Origin: Paraphaeosphaeria minitans
Taxonomy: Eukaryota > Ascomycota > Dothideomycetes > Pleosporales > Didymosphaeriaceae
Length of the DNA: 64,000 nucleotides
Reading direction: 5' to 3'
Assembly (NCBI GenBank): GCA_015832175.1
Contig: WJXW01000012.1
Coordinates: 330,001 to 394,000, forward strand
Below the pieces are notes generated by a model. That model saw only the letters and a program-made list of their open reading frames with translations, had not been told where the DNA came from and did not search any database. Shown one piece after another: positions 1-11,985 of this stretch (its first letter is position 1; each line of letters begins with the position of its first letter). The translations under genes were made by a program, and so were the position numbers.

Positions 1-3000
1 TGCGAATGAACTGTCAGCAACGTGCTGATTACGAGCCCATGCTGTGGACGTTTCGATCTGCCTCTGAAGCCTGTATTGAGCGGTCTCATTTGGGAGATGA
101 CGAAGGTATCAAGGATCTTTTCCATACTCAAACGTCGTTGGATTATTAGCTGAAACCGTCCATATGTAGTGATTTCCTCCTTGGGCGTTGTTCCGAAAAC
201 ATTCAATGCTGTACTTGACTTTGCTGTCATAACTCATGAGTTTTTCGGGTAGTGCGGTCTCGGGGTCGTCTAGAATCTTAACATCTAAGTACTATCTTGG
301 AGAATGACCTTGTCGTACACTTCATGGAGAGCTTTACCTTTGAGACGACCTTCGCCAATGAATGTAATGATGTAGCCTATTTGTGAGATAGCGAATAGGC
401 TTCTCTCTTCACAAGCGTATGCATCCTGGAGAATCGACTCGAGGCGCTGGCTTTGTTAGCCAAGTAAACTCGCAAGCCGAACAAAACGCGCATACTTCCA
501 GACTTAAACACCAAATCCAGGGAAGAGTGTACACCTTGGAATTTTTACCAAGAAACTTATGAAGTCTCCAGTGGAAGCACCCGCTGGATCGGAGGACTCT
601 TCTGTCCTTCGAATGAAATTGCATGGTATGATGAGCAACCAACAATCACGTACCTGTCGTACTATTGCCTTCTTCTTTGGACCTCACAGAGGCCGTTTCT
701 TCGATTATGTCCCCAGTGTCACATTCTTAGGCTTAAATGTAGCTGCAGGAACATTCTTATGTTCCTGAATCGCACGGGGGTCGTTCCTCTCTGTTTCGGG
801 CATTGGATCTTTAGGTGGCGAAACGCGCGCTGTTTGACTTCAATTAGATGTAGACAATCGTGAGAGTCACGCGAGATGAATAGGGTACCATCCAACCGGG
901 AATCATGTTCTGTGTCATTCACAACCTGAATGCACTTGAATGGGGAGGTGGAGCAGAGTGGTGCCATGATTTTCTTGACGTGCTGTTTCGGGCTCAAGCA
1001 AATCGTCGCGCGTCCCCAAAACTTCTCTTAACCACGTCGGGGAGCTCAAGGGTAGTTTCAGAACGTATCTCCGCGCGGATTCAGTGCTTCGCAGAGCAAT
1101 TTGGGCACCAAGTGCCCTTGCCAGTCAGTAGGTCGACTTAAGTCTGGAGCGAATTTCCTTCTAATTAGATGAAGAGATGTATTTCGCCTTGATCCTCTTG
1201 ACTATCCACAGAATGGGCGAAGCAAATATATGTGAACCGGTGTGTTTAGTCACGGGAGATATGCACCCAGACAGATCAGTTCCATTGTTCGGCTTCTTTC
1301 CGAGGAAAATGCTGCACTATTTCGAATCACGTGAGCAACCAGCGATCATAGATACAACTTGGAAAATAATGGAAAGGAACATCACGCTTCACTACTTACC
1401 GACTAAAAGAAACAGGCTATGAAAGCTATGTACGGCTGGGCCTAAATACCTGATATTATATGATATGGTTAACTATACCATGGCCGACACTCTTTGTTCT
1501 CGAAAATCCAAGAGAAAGGTTATCATGGGTCCTGTTCTCTCGCAGTCATGATCTTTCATCTTACCAAAGCGCCACCAAAGCAACGATTTGTGAGGGGGTT
1601 AGACCCCCAAACTCAGTGCCAAGATTGCGGGATGAAACTTGCTGAGACGGATCTTCTGCGTTTTCAAAAATTCAGCACCTTCGAAGCCATGAGGCAAGCC
1701 AGGCGAAACGCCTTATACGCAGAAGTAGTAGAAGGGACCCGCCATGGGGGAGTGTCCGTCTTCGACTATAGTGCCACTGAGCCATTATAGAGGCTCTCTT
1801 CTCTTCGGTCGGTTGCGTTACACTGAAGCGCAGAAACAGCAAAGATACGTAAGCGGTCGGGGGCAAGAGTTTTGATACTTAAACTTTCCTCATCCTTCTA
1901 AATAGTTATTCTCCTGTTAAAGATTTCGCTATAATGAGAGACGACGCTCTCTCCTCTTGAAACAGTTTCTCCCAACATAGCCAGAGCAAAACGCTATGTG
2001 CGCAGCCAGGGGCCCGAGCCCAATATCAAAGCCCAGGTAGAATTACATGGCGAACTTTATCTTCTAGTCGGGTTTCGAGATACCATAGAGCCCTGTATCT
2101 TTGAGTAGAATATATTGAGTAAATAAGAGTAACACCTAATCAGGCCACTTGGGACGCCAGCCTGCTTCCTTCTCATCCGAGTCATTAACTTTGCGCTCCA
2201 TGTGAGCAGTCAAGTGCCCAAACCTCTAGCTGAGTGTATTTCAGCGTTAACTGAGGGCGTTACCCTTATTTGAAAATTACCACCACCATTTCTGCGTGTC
2301 TTGCCCTTCTTTAACCAGCAGAAACAACACGGTCAGACAAAAACAAATGCCGCAACACCTATGGCGGTTCGCTTTCTTTAAAAGCAAATATATCACCGCC
2401 AAATGGCGCGTTCTGGTCTTTCTGCGCAAGACCAATCGACAAATATATCAATTAAAGCACATCAATTATACTAGACGCCGTCATCCTCTCTTGTCGGTGT
2501 GCATATATATAAAGAGGTTACTGCATCCAAAATGTGATTAGCTAGGTCCATGAAACTATAGTTGAAAGCCTTGTACAATCTATTATTAGCGGTTGCCTAG
2601 TCCTAAATCTGGAGGATGTCCAGAGCATGATGTGTTTTACTCGTTATCCGCTATTTGGACAATATCAGCGACGAAAGACGATATGGCGGATTCCACCTCT
2701 TGGAGTCCAGACAGTTGCGTGAAATGAAGTCCCTACCTCTCTGGTCAAGATACAAGCATGAGGGCGGATCGATGTGTATATTAAGCATGGGAAATTAGTA
2801 CCCATTTTTGCTATGACATGCTTTTACGGAGAATGTGTGTGCAACCACCTTCACAGAGTCTCGGTCATATACCACCCGACCACCAGTCTAGCAGCTCTAC
2901 TTCTTTGAAAACCAAGGAATGAATAAAAAGCTAAGCACATTAAATGGGATGCCTGCCTTCCCTGGCTACTAAAGCGAACGGCGTTGGACGCTATGTATGT

Positions 3001-3590
3001 AGTCGCCTTTTCTAACGTTTACTTATAACCACCCATGTAACTCCCTATGTCGGAAACTCCTGTTCCAAAATCTGTACGACCTGCTCAACATGGAGCGCTG
3101 CCTTCCACTACAACTAGTCAACCACTTAAGACAGACACCAACATGTGACTATAATGGCCCCTCAGCGTCTCTTTGTCTCAACAAAGCTTCCAACACGGAT
3201 ATACTATTTGGGAAGGCACCTCCTCTATTCTCCAGTTAGAATCCAATGTGCATGTGAAATGTCGGATCCCTATCTTTGCCTTTACAGAACCAGGTGAACT
3301 TCCGATACTGCCGTTTCTGGCCCCCAAGCTAAAGAGAGCAACTTTGCACGTACATGAATTATGTTTCGCCGACATTTCCACTACGTCTAACCGTTGTCGC
3401 TGCCTGATTTGATGCAAGAAGCCGTGGGCCGCCTTCATGGCTCTCCGCTCAAATCCTGTCACAGCTGATCTCTTTCCTTGCCTTGCACACCTCCATGTCC
3501 CTGAGTCTCCACCAACTTGCTCTAGGGTATGCACTACATCTAAGCTCGCTGTGAATTGATTCACTCAAACCACTGGGTACATCAACTACG
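1..3590. other. Gene-poor left block, no supported gene
   Basis: I see no reading frame here with recognisable domain content. All open frames are under about 130 codons and none joins to a neighbour across plausible splice sites. The composition is mixed, with many short AT-rich stretches and frequent stops in all frames, as expected of old degenerated repeat sequence. A few phrases resemble the dispersed motif that becomes clear from about 3.6 kb. No intact transposase, reverse transcriptase or long terminal repeat was recognised. Confidence 0.5.
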
Positions 3591-3599
3591 TGCCGTGCT

Positions 3600-6310
3600 G
3601 TGTCTCAACGAGAGATCAGACACTATAAAAGCACGACGTCGTGTCTACAACTCCAGTTTCCGCACGCCTATATCTCCCCAGCTCCCGCTCCCAAAGACAC
3701 AATAGCACATGGCATGTCTTAGGTCGCTCCATACTAGCCTACTAAGATTCGTGCTTGTGCGCCAATATGTGCTGTGTGGGTATCGCGAAATTATACACCA
3801 AAAAAGCTCAGAATCGCGACTAAAAAATTTCGACCTTGCTTATTGTATCCTCTTACCTGAAACAAAATTTCCACTGCAAATTCTTAGTTTAATCGCGCCT
3901 GGGACGTTTTACTAAATAGAGAATTTAATTCGCTGGTATGCGCTGTGCTGTATCTGGCCAATTAAAGTTCCTAAAGAAGCGTTAAAGCATGCCTACGCAC
4001 CGAACATAACACATGCCTATGTTCTCCTACACTGCACTAAAGATGTTGGAGGTTGGTGTCATGTCCAAAATTGTGGCTCGGAAATTGACGTGCAGAAGTG
4101 GGCATGCGCTGTGCTGGGTCGGCACATTAACGCGTCTCTAAAATCGCAATCATTTGTTCTCAATTCCAGATTCTGCATAACTTCAACGACTGGGCATGAG
4201 TACAAAAGCAGAGATTACACGCTCATGTGTGCTATGTGATTTGCTGTCCCTTAAAGGCAGGTCCTATCCGAGCTTGCCATGAACTGGGCTGTTGAGATTC
4301 GACTACAAAATCCGTCATATCTGGGGGAGACGAAAAAGGCTGCTTTACATACATATGTAACAGCACACATCCTGCTACCAAGAACACTTAATCTCTTCTC
4401 TCTGTCCAGCCAATAGTTTGACGTTGTGGGTTGATTCACGGAATAGGCCTTGCACGTTTCTACCGAAAACAAATGTGTTATAGTTCGCGTCTCTCGAGGT
4501 ACTCCGAAGACTCTGGCATGTAAAGCGCCACCGAAAATCGACATTAACGCAGATCGGCGTCTGGGAGAAGGCAGAAAGTACAGAAGATAGTCTATGTCAG
4601 GGTGCTTGCTTACTTTTGCCGCAGTGCAAACCTATGTCTTCATGTGCTGAACCAAATTATCCTAACAAGTTATGTCCGGGGACGCCCTGCATTTCTCTAT
4701 CAAAAAGTGGATGTTTTGGTGTGTTCTTGGGTCCCTCAAAACTACCTGGAATTCCAACTATGGAGAGTGGAGCGCTGCTGCTTAGAGCAGCATGACATTC
4801 ACTAGGTGTCTGACTGGGGGCGAGAACAATCGGAACAGACACCTGATAAGTGTGTGCTGCCTTAACTTTCTCCCACCTTGGTGCATCAAAGCGGAGCGAT
4901 CTAAAAACGTTGCATATCCGGAGCCATGCCATTTAAAAGAGTCAAAACGGCTTCATTATGGCGTGCTGTTCTCCTTACCCTCAAAATATTCGCAACAGAA
5001 CACCATGGTGAGCGCTTTGTCAGACACGCGAGCACAATCACTCATGTCTGGGAGTGCCAAAAAAGGGCGGAATTTGCGCTGCATGTCTGGCTGCTTACTT
5101 GCCACAGCACAAGCGTGAGTTTTGAAGTGGTGAACCAACATTAGCACGGACTAAATACATGTTTAGTACTGGGCTTTTGACTTCACCAACGGACCATTTA
5201 TATGTTGAGCAGTGTCTCTTCACTCGGAGCTAACAGGAAAGCGTACGATGGAGAGCTTGAGCTGTCAGAACAGAACAAAACTTTGCATGCCCGCGAGGCA
5301 AGAAACCTCTCAAAGTAACCAATTTGGATGGCGTGTGAAAAAGGATACACTAATCCCTAATATCTGTCTTGGGGGAAGGGGCGAAAATGCCCACAAAGCG
5401 TCCCTATAGTTGGCTACTTGCCGTTACTGCGATACGCGTCGATGTCCCCCTGCCTTCCATCTAAGAATCCTAACAGTGTGTTGTCTTTTGTCGAAGGCAT
5501 GTCGGAAAGAAGTGAGCGAAATTGAGCACGGAGAAGGGGCCCGCAAACGCCGATAACAACGATGACGAGAGACATATCTAAAGGTGGCCAGCCTGTCTTA
5601 CTTCTTCCGAGTGCAAGCGCTTATCTTCGTGCGGTGAACAAAAAATGCACATGGACATCCATGCCTGTCCGGAGCAGTCCGTCGTCCAAAAGCCATAAAA
5701 ACAATACGCATTACACGACATGGTACTCGTTCTTATGTAGCTGGGATATCCGGAAAAAGAAAATCCGCACAGCGAATAATAGCGAGCAGTGCTGCGGAAA
5801 AGCGTCTCGAGGTCGTTCATGTCGAGAGAGAGAGAGAGAGACGAAAAAGCGTGCTTACATTTTTTTTTAATTTCCGCCAGCCCGCCTTTCCGTGGGTAGC
5901 ACTCATCAAGGTCCTCAGCTGAACGTGAAATAAAAGAACATAAATCACTAAGACATGTGCGGAGCCGTGCGCGGTCTTAGGATTACAGGTATTATCTGAG
6001 CATGTGTGGTGTGGCGGGGATGTCTACCTGAAAACGGCCACACAAAACTCTCATGTGTGGAGAGTCGAAAAGATCCAGCACGCCGCGACCGTTTCTGGCC
6101 CTTACTAGGCTTTTAGCGCAGCACAGTCTCATTTGCCCGTTCTCTCTGTCGGAATCAGAATCGCTCGTGGACCTTGGTAGGCCTGCGATTGTGCGTTCAA
6201 AAAAGGATCAAACATACCGGGCATGTGTGAAGCAGTTGTCTCGCGCGCATTTTAAAACACGCCCAAAAGCAGAACACGTGAGCTAGGGAGTGGTGCTGTG
6301 GAAAATACGA
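3600..6310. repeat. Degenerate dispersed repeat block (left)
   Basis: A short diverged phrase recurs at irregular spacing of roughly 50-250 bp. It usually begins with a GCATGTGCTGT- or CATGTGTGG-like element and ends 15-25 bp later in a CTCAAAA- or CTAAAG-like element. Examples start near 3763, 3937, 4013, 4103, 4225, 4717, 4960, 5042, 5082, 6000 and 6054. Longer local similarity is visible between about 4606-4665, 5088-5145 and 5590-5650, which share a CTTACTTNTNCC...GTGCAA...GTGNTGAACAA skeleton. No coding capacity is evident. It may be an old repeat family scrambled by mutation, possibly repeat-induced point mutation; that origin is inference. The motif resembles the block at 39.5-43.2 kb. 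Confidence 0.5.
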
Positions 6311-7085
6311 GCAGCGAGCGTTAAGAATTAACTACGTCTAGCTCCTCGCCTCCACCTCCGCACAGCTCGACCTCCTTTTACTCTAAATCCAGAATAACCC
6401 TCTCCTTGTCTCACGCCCAACAGAGAAGCAAAGGCATAAGAGAAACTAGCATGTCTTACCGCTTACCCTAACCGCCGCACTCCTACGATACCTACCTCCC
6501 CCATGTATTCACCAAAAGCATCGAACACCAAAAACTATCCCCAGAGCCGCCGTCCTATCCAAATCAGTCTCGAAGAATAGGCCTCTAAAATCTCAAGACT
6601 GCTACTAAACAGCTAATCCTGAAAAGCTAGAACGGTGCTGCTGAAACACGCACTTCACCCACTCCTTTTCGGGGGGGATAACGAACTACAACTATGTCCG
6701 GCACTGCACAGAAACCCCATCACATAGCGCAACGTCTCGACGGTTTCAAAAAACCGCCAAAATACTACTACGCCTGGCTCCACACGCACATGCCTGGTTT
6801 CTTTGCGCTTGTCGCGAAGAGTATCATCGTGTTTTCTGTTTTTTGGGGTGTTGTGGGTTTGCCTCGCAGGCTAAACAGAACAAGGACAAGGAAAGGGCGA
6901 TGGGGTGTGTTGGTGTGTTAGTTGGTACTGCTGAAAGAGATGAACGGAAGGTACCTACGATGGCTGGAGAGATTTGAAGGTGGGGGAGGGGGTTCCGAAT
7001 CTGCATGCCTGGTTCTTGCTCGTGGGTTGGGATAAGGGTGGTTTGGCTGGTGATGATGGTTGATAGCATCGCTTTTACTGGACGG
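6311..7085. other. Intergenic, no supported gene
   Basis: The sequence between the left repeat block and the microsatellite contains only short frames without recognisable motifs. The best one, 6694-6921 on the plus strand (75 codons, one hydrophobic stretch), has no support beyond being open. Confidence 0.4.
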
Positions 7086-7091
7086 GACGGG

Positions 7092-7398
7092 TAGGTAATG
7101 TGTATAGATATATGGATGTATAAATGGATGTGTGTATGGATGGATGTGTGGGTGTGTGGATGTGTGGATGTGTGTATGGATGGATGTATGGATGGATGGA
7201 TGTGTGTATGGATGTATAGATGTATGGATGTATGTATGGATGTATGGACGTATGTGTGGATGTATGTATGGATGTGTGTATGTATGGATGTATGACTGTA
7301 TGTATGGATGTATGTATGGATGTATGGCTGTATGTATGGATGTATGACTGTATGTATGGATGTATGACTGTATGTATGGATGTATGTATGTATCGTCT
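7092..7398. repeat. Microsatellite tract, GGATGTATGTAT-type
   Basis: About 300 bp consist of imperfect ATGG/ATGT tetranucleotides, often grouped as a 12-bp ATGGATGTATGT unit with variants GTGTGGATGTGT and ATGACTGTATGT. Because the tract contains almost no stop codons, long frames run through it on both strands, encoding Met-Tyr-Gly-Cys/Trp-Met-Asp or Ile-His-Thr-Ser repeats. I regard those frames as artefacts of the repeat. It lies just past the 3' end of the decarboxylase gene. Confidence 0.9.
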
Positions 7399-7456
7399 AG
7401 TCATGTCTCATAACCCACCGTCTATCTCCCAACTACATCTTCTCCCACCCACCCCT

Positions 7457-9159
7457 CTAAAACCCCAACTCCCCCGCGCACTCCTCAATCGCCTTGACCA
7501 GCCCCTCCACGGTCCCCCGCCTCGTGCTCCCATTCACCACAACCCTGAAAAACTTACCCTGCTCCCCGGGCGCGTAGTCAACCATGAACCCCCTCCCGAT
7601 GAGCTTCTTCGCGACCTCGCTCGTCACCCTGCCGTTCTCTTCCCGGTCCGGGGACAACTTGCCGTCGCGCGCCCAGTAAAAGCACACCTGCAAGCACGGC
7701 AGCGGGTCGGGACTCACGCACACAAAGTGCGGGCTACGCTTGACCAGCGAAGCGAGATGGTCCGCCTGGTGGTACGCATTCGCCACGACCCCAGCGTAGT
7801 GCGCCTCCCCGTAGTACTGCAGGCTGAGGAAGAACTTGAGCGCATCGCCGCGGCGGCCGCACTGCGGGGTCAGATCCGCGAGGTCGTAGATGTCGTCGAC
7901 GTCGTCGCCCACGTTGTGGAACAGATAGCCCGCGGGCAGGGTCATGGCGCTCCAGAACTGGCGCAGATCCCTGGCGAGCAGGAAGGAACTCGTCATCGGC
8001 ACGCCGAGCATCTTGTGCGGGTTCACGGCGATGGAGTCGGCGAGCTGCACGCCGTCCAGGCGGCCTTTTGCGATTTCCGGGTTGAAGATGACGGAGCCGC
8101 CCCAGGAGCCGTCGACGTGCAGCCAGAGATTGTGCCGCTTTGCGATGGCGGAGAGCGCGGGGAATGGGTCGAAGGACCCAAGGACGGTGGTGCCGGCGGT
8201 TGCGTTGATGAAAAAGGGCGTTTCGCCACCGTCTTTGCTTTGTTCCACCAGCCTTTCCAGTTCCGAGGGGATCATTTTTCCAGCCTCGTCGACAGGCACG
8301 GGGATCACATTCTTACTACCCAGGCCGAACATCTGCGCTGCTTTTTCGAGGGAGTAGTGGCCATGGGCAGAGGTGAAGAGGGTGAATTTGCGGGTTCCGT
8401 TGCCCTCCTCTTTGGTTTCGGGGTACAAGGTGTTGCGCGCGATGACGATGGCAGAGCTGTTGGACGCGGAGCCGCCGGGCTGGGAGATGCCGCCGGCGTG
8501 CGGGGAGGTGTAGCCGAAGCGGTGGGCGAGGTGCTTGGTGGTGTGTTTTTCGACGAGGGTGAGCACGGGGGAGACTTGGTAGACGTGTGCCTTTGACAAA
8601 CACTTCGTCAACACCACTCTATACATCTTGAACAGGGTATTGAAAATCGGGGAGGGGATGCTCACATTCGTATTCAGCGTGGCGAGCAGCAGCTCCGAGA
8701 CGAGTCCGACCTATCTCTCATGCTTGTCAGAGAGAGAAGGTTGAGGTCGGGATTCACAATGCATACCGCATTCGTGCTCGCATACAGTTTATCCAGAAAA
8801 CCCTGGTCCCACGTGTTAACGCTGTACTGGAGTACCTTTTCCACAATCTGGACCAATCCATCTTTCCCGCCCGCCTGCTCCGGAATGCTCAGGTTCAGAA
8901 TCTGCTCAAGTTTCTTGGGAGGATGGTGCTCGACAAGTGCGGTTCTGGGCCCACCGCCCGGGATCGCCAGACCGAGACCGGTGTGCTTGGTGGCGGCATC
9001 TTCGTCTGCGGAGCGAATGAAGGGAATGATCAATTTCTCGACAGCCTCCAGCAGCTGCAGAGCAATCAGCACCGGAACGGTCGATCTGCCAAGAAGGATG
9101 CGGGCTACCTCTTTGACCTCGTCTGCACGGTTTAGCGCTCCGTTGGCTGTACGAGTCAT
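7457..9159 (-). CDS. PLP-dependent group II decarboxylase (glutamate decarboxylase-like)
   Basis: Likely decarboxylates an amino acid substrate (glutamate, cysteine sulfinate or an aromatic/diamino acid; substrate not deducible). Three exons on the minus strand: 9159-8767, 8710-8666 and 8590-7457, 523 aa. The tiny 45-nt middle exon encodes 15 residues and restores the family segment SELLLATLNTN between DKLYASTNA and HVYQVSPV. Visible landmarks are GGSASN near residue 185, the cofactor-ring histidine in SAHGHYS (about 220-226), the HVDGSWGG aspartate (about 306) and the Schiff-base lysine in NPHKMLGVP (about 339). The start ATG was chosen because the exon 1 frame gives a normal family N-terminus; an in-frame ATG 90 nt upstream is possible. 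The length fits GAD/CSAD-type enzymes. The family is certain; the exact substrate is not. Confidence 0.9.
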
Positions 9160-9460
9160 ACTTCCGTCGTTGCAACAACGGGCATGAAGGAGCGACAGCG
9201 GACGAGGGAAGCAGGAGAACAAATAGGCACGGTCAACATGTACGCGCAAGGCAACACGAGGATGTCGACATCATCTTAAATATTTCCTGAGCGGAAATAC
9301 TGCCGGCAGAAAGCCTCACCGCCAGACCAAAGGTATCTAGATCGAATCAAAAACCGTCCCAAAACCCCCACAGAAAACGCCCCAGCGCGTACACCCTACA
9401 TGCGTACCGCCATGGATGCAATTAGATTCAAAAGTGTATAGAACACGCCAAATGGACCAA
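9160..9460. other. Intergenic between decarboxylase and Nop9
   Basis: About 300 bp upstream of the decarboxylase start and downstream of the Nop9 stop. Nothing beyond presumed promoter and terminator sequence is visible. Confidence 0.5.
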
Positions 9461-11701
9461 TCAATGCGCCGCAACGCCCGCGTTTACTTTTTCTTTCCCT
9501 TTGCTGCTGCTGCTGCCGCCGCCGTGCCTCTCGTGCCTTTCCTTCTTGCTCTCCTTCTTGACCTCCTTGGCGTCTCTCTTCGCCTTCTCCGTGTCCGATT
9601 TTGCCTTTGCGGCCTGCGACTCCGCCCACTTCTTGCGTGCCAACTCGATAGCTGATACATGGCCGCCAGCCTTGCCACCTAGGGATGGCGGCGTCATCTC
9701 GCCATTGCCTTCTGGGAAGGACTGGAAACCGTCGTTTCCGGCCGTATAGCGAGATTGCTTCACCCAGTCTGCGCGGCGCCGCTTGTACAGATCCATACGC
9801 CAGTTCCGCCATACCGCGCGGCCGACGTGAGATTCACGGAGCGCGGCCTCGTTCTCGGCAAGCTCCTCGGCGATGCGCTCGCGGATGAAGGCCAAGCCGG
9901 CTGTGCCCTCCCAGATGGAGTCGATAACGTGAGATCCAGCGGGGTCCAAAGCGAGCTCACCAACATGCCCATAGAATTGCTGTATGATTTTCCTTCGGAA
10001 GATGACAGATGCATTGGGGGACACCAACGCGGCCTGCAATGTTCGCGACGCAGCTGGATCGCGGGCAACCCGCAGCGTCATGTAGTCGCCCAGGTTCGTG
10101 AACGAGTCGAAGATGAGATTTCCCAGAGGCCCTTCAACGGTCATCATAGTCTGTGCAAGCAACGATCCATGGACCTTGTCTGCCCCGGGCTGCTCGTGTT
10201 TCGCGTTGGACTTGTCGTCGTCCGAGGGAGCTTCGCCAAGCTTGAGCAGACGCGTAATCTCGAAGCCACTGGAGCCGCCGTACGCAGCTTGGAGCTGGGC
10301 GGCGATGGGCACCGTGTCCACTCCTCGCGCGACGCAGCGCTCGATCAGGGTCTTGATGATGGCTGTTCGGTTGCGCTCGACCAGATTGGGGATCTGCTCG
10401 ATGATCTGGCGGCAGGCTTCTTCGAGGTCGTCCTTGCTAAGACGTTCGAGGATGTGGCCAGCGACGTATCCAGCAATCTCGTTCCGCGCAAGACTGCCCA
10501 TGCGCTGCTGGAAGAATTGTCTGTAGATGGACTTGAAGAGCTTTCCGGGGGCGTGTTCAAGGATGGTTTCCAACAGCCTGGAGCCGATGGCGTCGTACAC
10601 AAGGCCGTTGATGAAGGATGCACTGGGGGTATCTTCCTTGATGGGGTCGTCAGGGAGCAGTTTTCGAATGATGGAATTCTCATCCTTGGCCTTGACTTTG
10701 CCGAACAGGGTGAGCTCGAGCTTGAGCATCAGTTGCAGGGTCGGGTTGCCGGTGGGATGCGTTGCCAGCATCTGCAGATAATTGGTATCCAGGTTGGCCA
10801 CGCTGTCGTTGATGACCTTTTGCAAAGCGTCGGTGAAGGACTGCGGCACCTTCCTCTCGCCCAAGACAAGGTCCTGCTTGTCCGCCACGGGGACGCCGAC
10901 CTTTTCCTTCTTTTTGCTGTGCAGCGCCGACTTGTTGCCTTGTCTCTCGAGCGGCTGGCCCGAGAGCACGACGAGCAGCACGCGCAGGACGTGGGATGCG
11001 AAACGTTCTGTGAGGAGGTAGCCCAGGTATCCTTCTAGCTCGTCCAGTGTGAAGAGGAAGAGGTTCTCCATGGAGGCGACGACATGGTTGGGGTCAGAGG
11101 ACGGCGGGGTGATGAGATGGGGCTTGGCGACTTCTTGGGCGACGACTGGTGCGGCTTGTATGAAGAGGGCCTCGCAGCAGTGCGAGGCAAAGCGGTGCTG
11201 GACGAGATGCACGAAGCTGGCATGTCAGCACGAGGTTGGCAGAGGCGAAGACGGGTGCACTCACTGGCCGTTGAATTTCTGGAACAGATCCTTCAGCTGG
11301 TTCGGGGTGGACATGAGGATCAGGCGCTCCAGGAGGCGCGAGCACGACTGGCTGTTTGCGATTTTCAGTTCCTTGCCGTCGGCCTCTCGGTAGACGCTCT
11401 CGACGAAGAGACTGCGCTCCTCGGGCCCGTCGAATTGGTCGAGCTCCAGCATATCGTCGGCACGCTTGAAATACTCTTGCTCGTCGTCGTCGAGCATGCC
11501 GTAGAAGGGCATGGCGCTGGGCCGCGTGACGCCATCGATGGCTTCGTCCTGGAACGGCTCGTCGTCGTCGTGGAGGGCGGGCGGCTCTTGGACGTCGTCG
11601 CTCTTCCTGCGGCGCTTGGGTGCAGCATCGCCGTCGTCGTGGTCCCACTTGCGCTTCTTCTCGTCGGCGCGGCGGCCACGTTTCTTGAATTCCTTGGGCA
11701 T
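9461..11701 (-). CDS. NOP9: Nucleolar pre-rRNA processing protein Nop9 (Pumilio-repeat)
   Basis: Predicted RNA-binding nucleolar protein for small-subunit rRNA processing. Two exons: 11701-11265 and 11216-9461 with a 48-nt intron, giving 730 aa. The N-terminus begins MPKEFKKRGRR followed by a Lys/Arg-rich stretch, typical of Nop9. Pumilio-type helical repeats follow, for example SCSRLLERLI, HFVHLVQHRFASHCCEAL, RFASHVLRVLL, GSRLLETILEH, AGYVAGHILERL and AGSHVIDSIWEG. The C-terminus (last 60 residues) is a charged Lys/Glu/Ala tail with a Ser/Gly run, probably a nucleolar localisation tail. The intron falls inside the phrase NG-HFVHL, which supports the join. Length matches the family (about 650-750 aa). 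It faces the Tip20-like gene head-to-head across a tandem-repeat array. Confidence 0.93.
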
Positions 11702-11985
11702 GGTGCTGGTGTTGGTGCTGACGCTGGGAGGATGGGGCCGGGGCGGGAGGAAAAAAAAAAGAGTAGACCCAGGCAAGCTGGTCTCGGCTATCTTAGATGC
11801 GGGGATGCCAGATCGGAAGCCAGGCACGCCAACCTTGCAAGAGGGAGGGGGGGCGGCCTTTTATGTCGGACGAGGATTGAAGACGATTAACGAGCTTTCC
11901 TGACCATGGCCTGACTTAGAGATTGTTTGCCACGAGGATGCGAAAGCGGGCTAGCAGTGCTGCAGTGCTGCAGACGACGGGCATC
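11702..11985. promoter_or_regulatory. Nop9 upstream region
   Basis: Sequence immediately 5' of the Nop9 start on the minus strand. It contains a homopolymer A run at about 11751-11760 (a T run in the gene sense), typical of fungal promoters. No specific factor site is claimed. Confidence 0.35.

Noticed and set aside
7220..8596. 458-codon plus-strand frame
   Set aside because: It begins in the microsatellite and then runs antisense to the decarboxylase exon 3, whose motifs (NPHK, HVD) are unmistakable. Its own translation shows no domain.
9755..11038. 427-codon plus-strand frame
   Set aside because: Antisense shadow of Nop9 exon 2, arising from GC-rich codon use.
11084..11890. 268-codon plus-strand frame
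   Set aside because: Antisense to Nop9 across its intron; no domain content.
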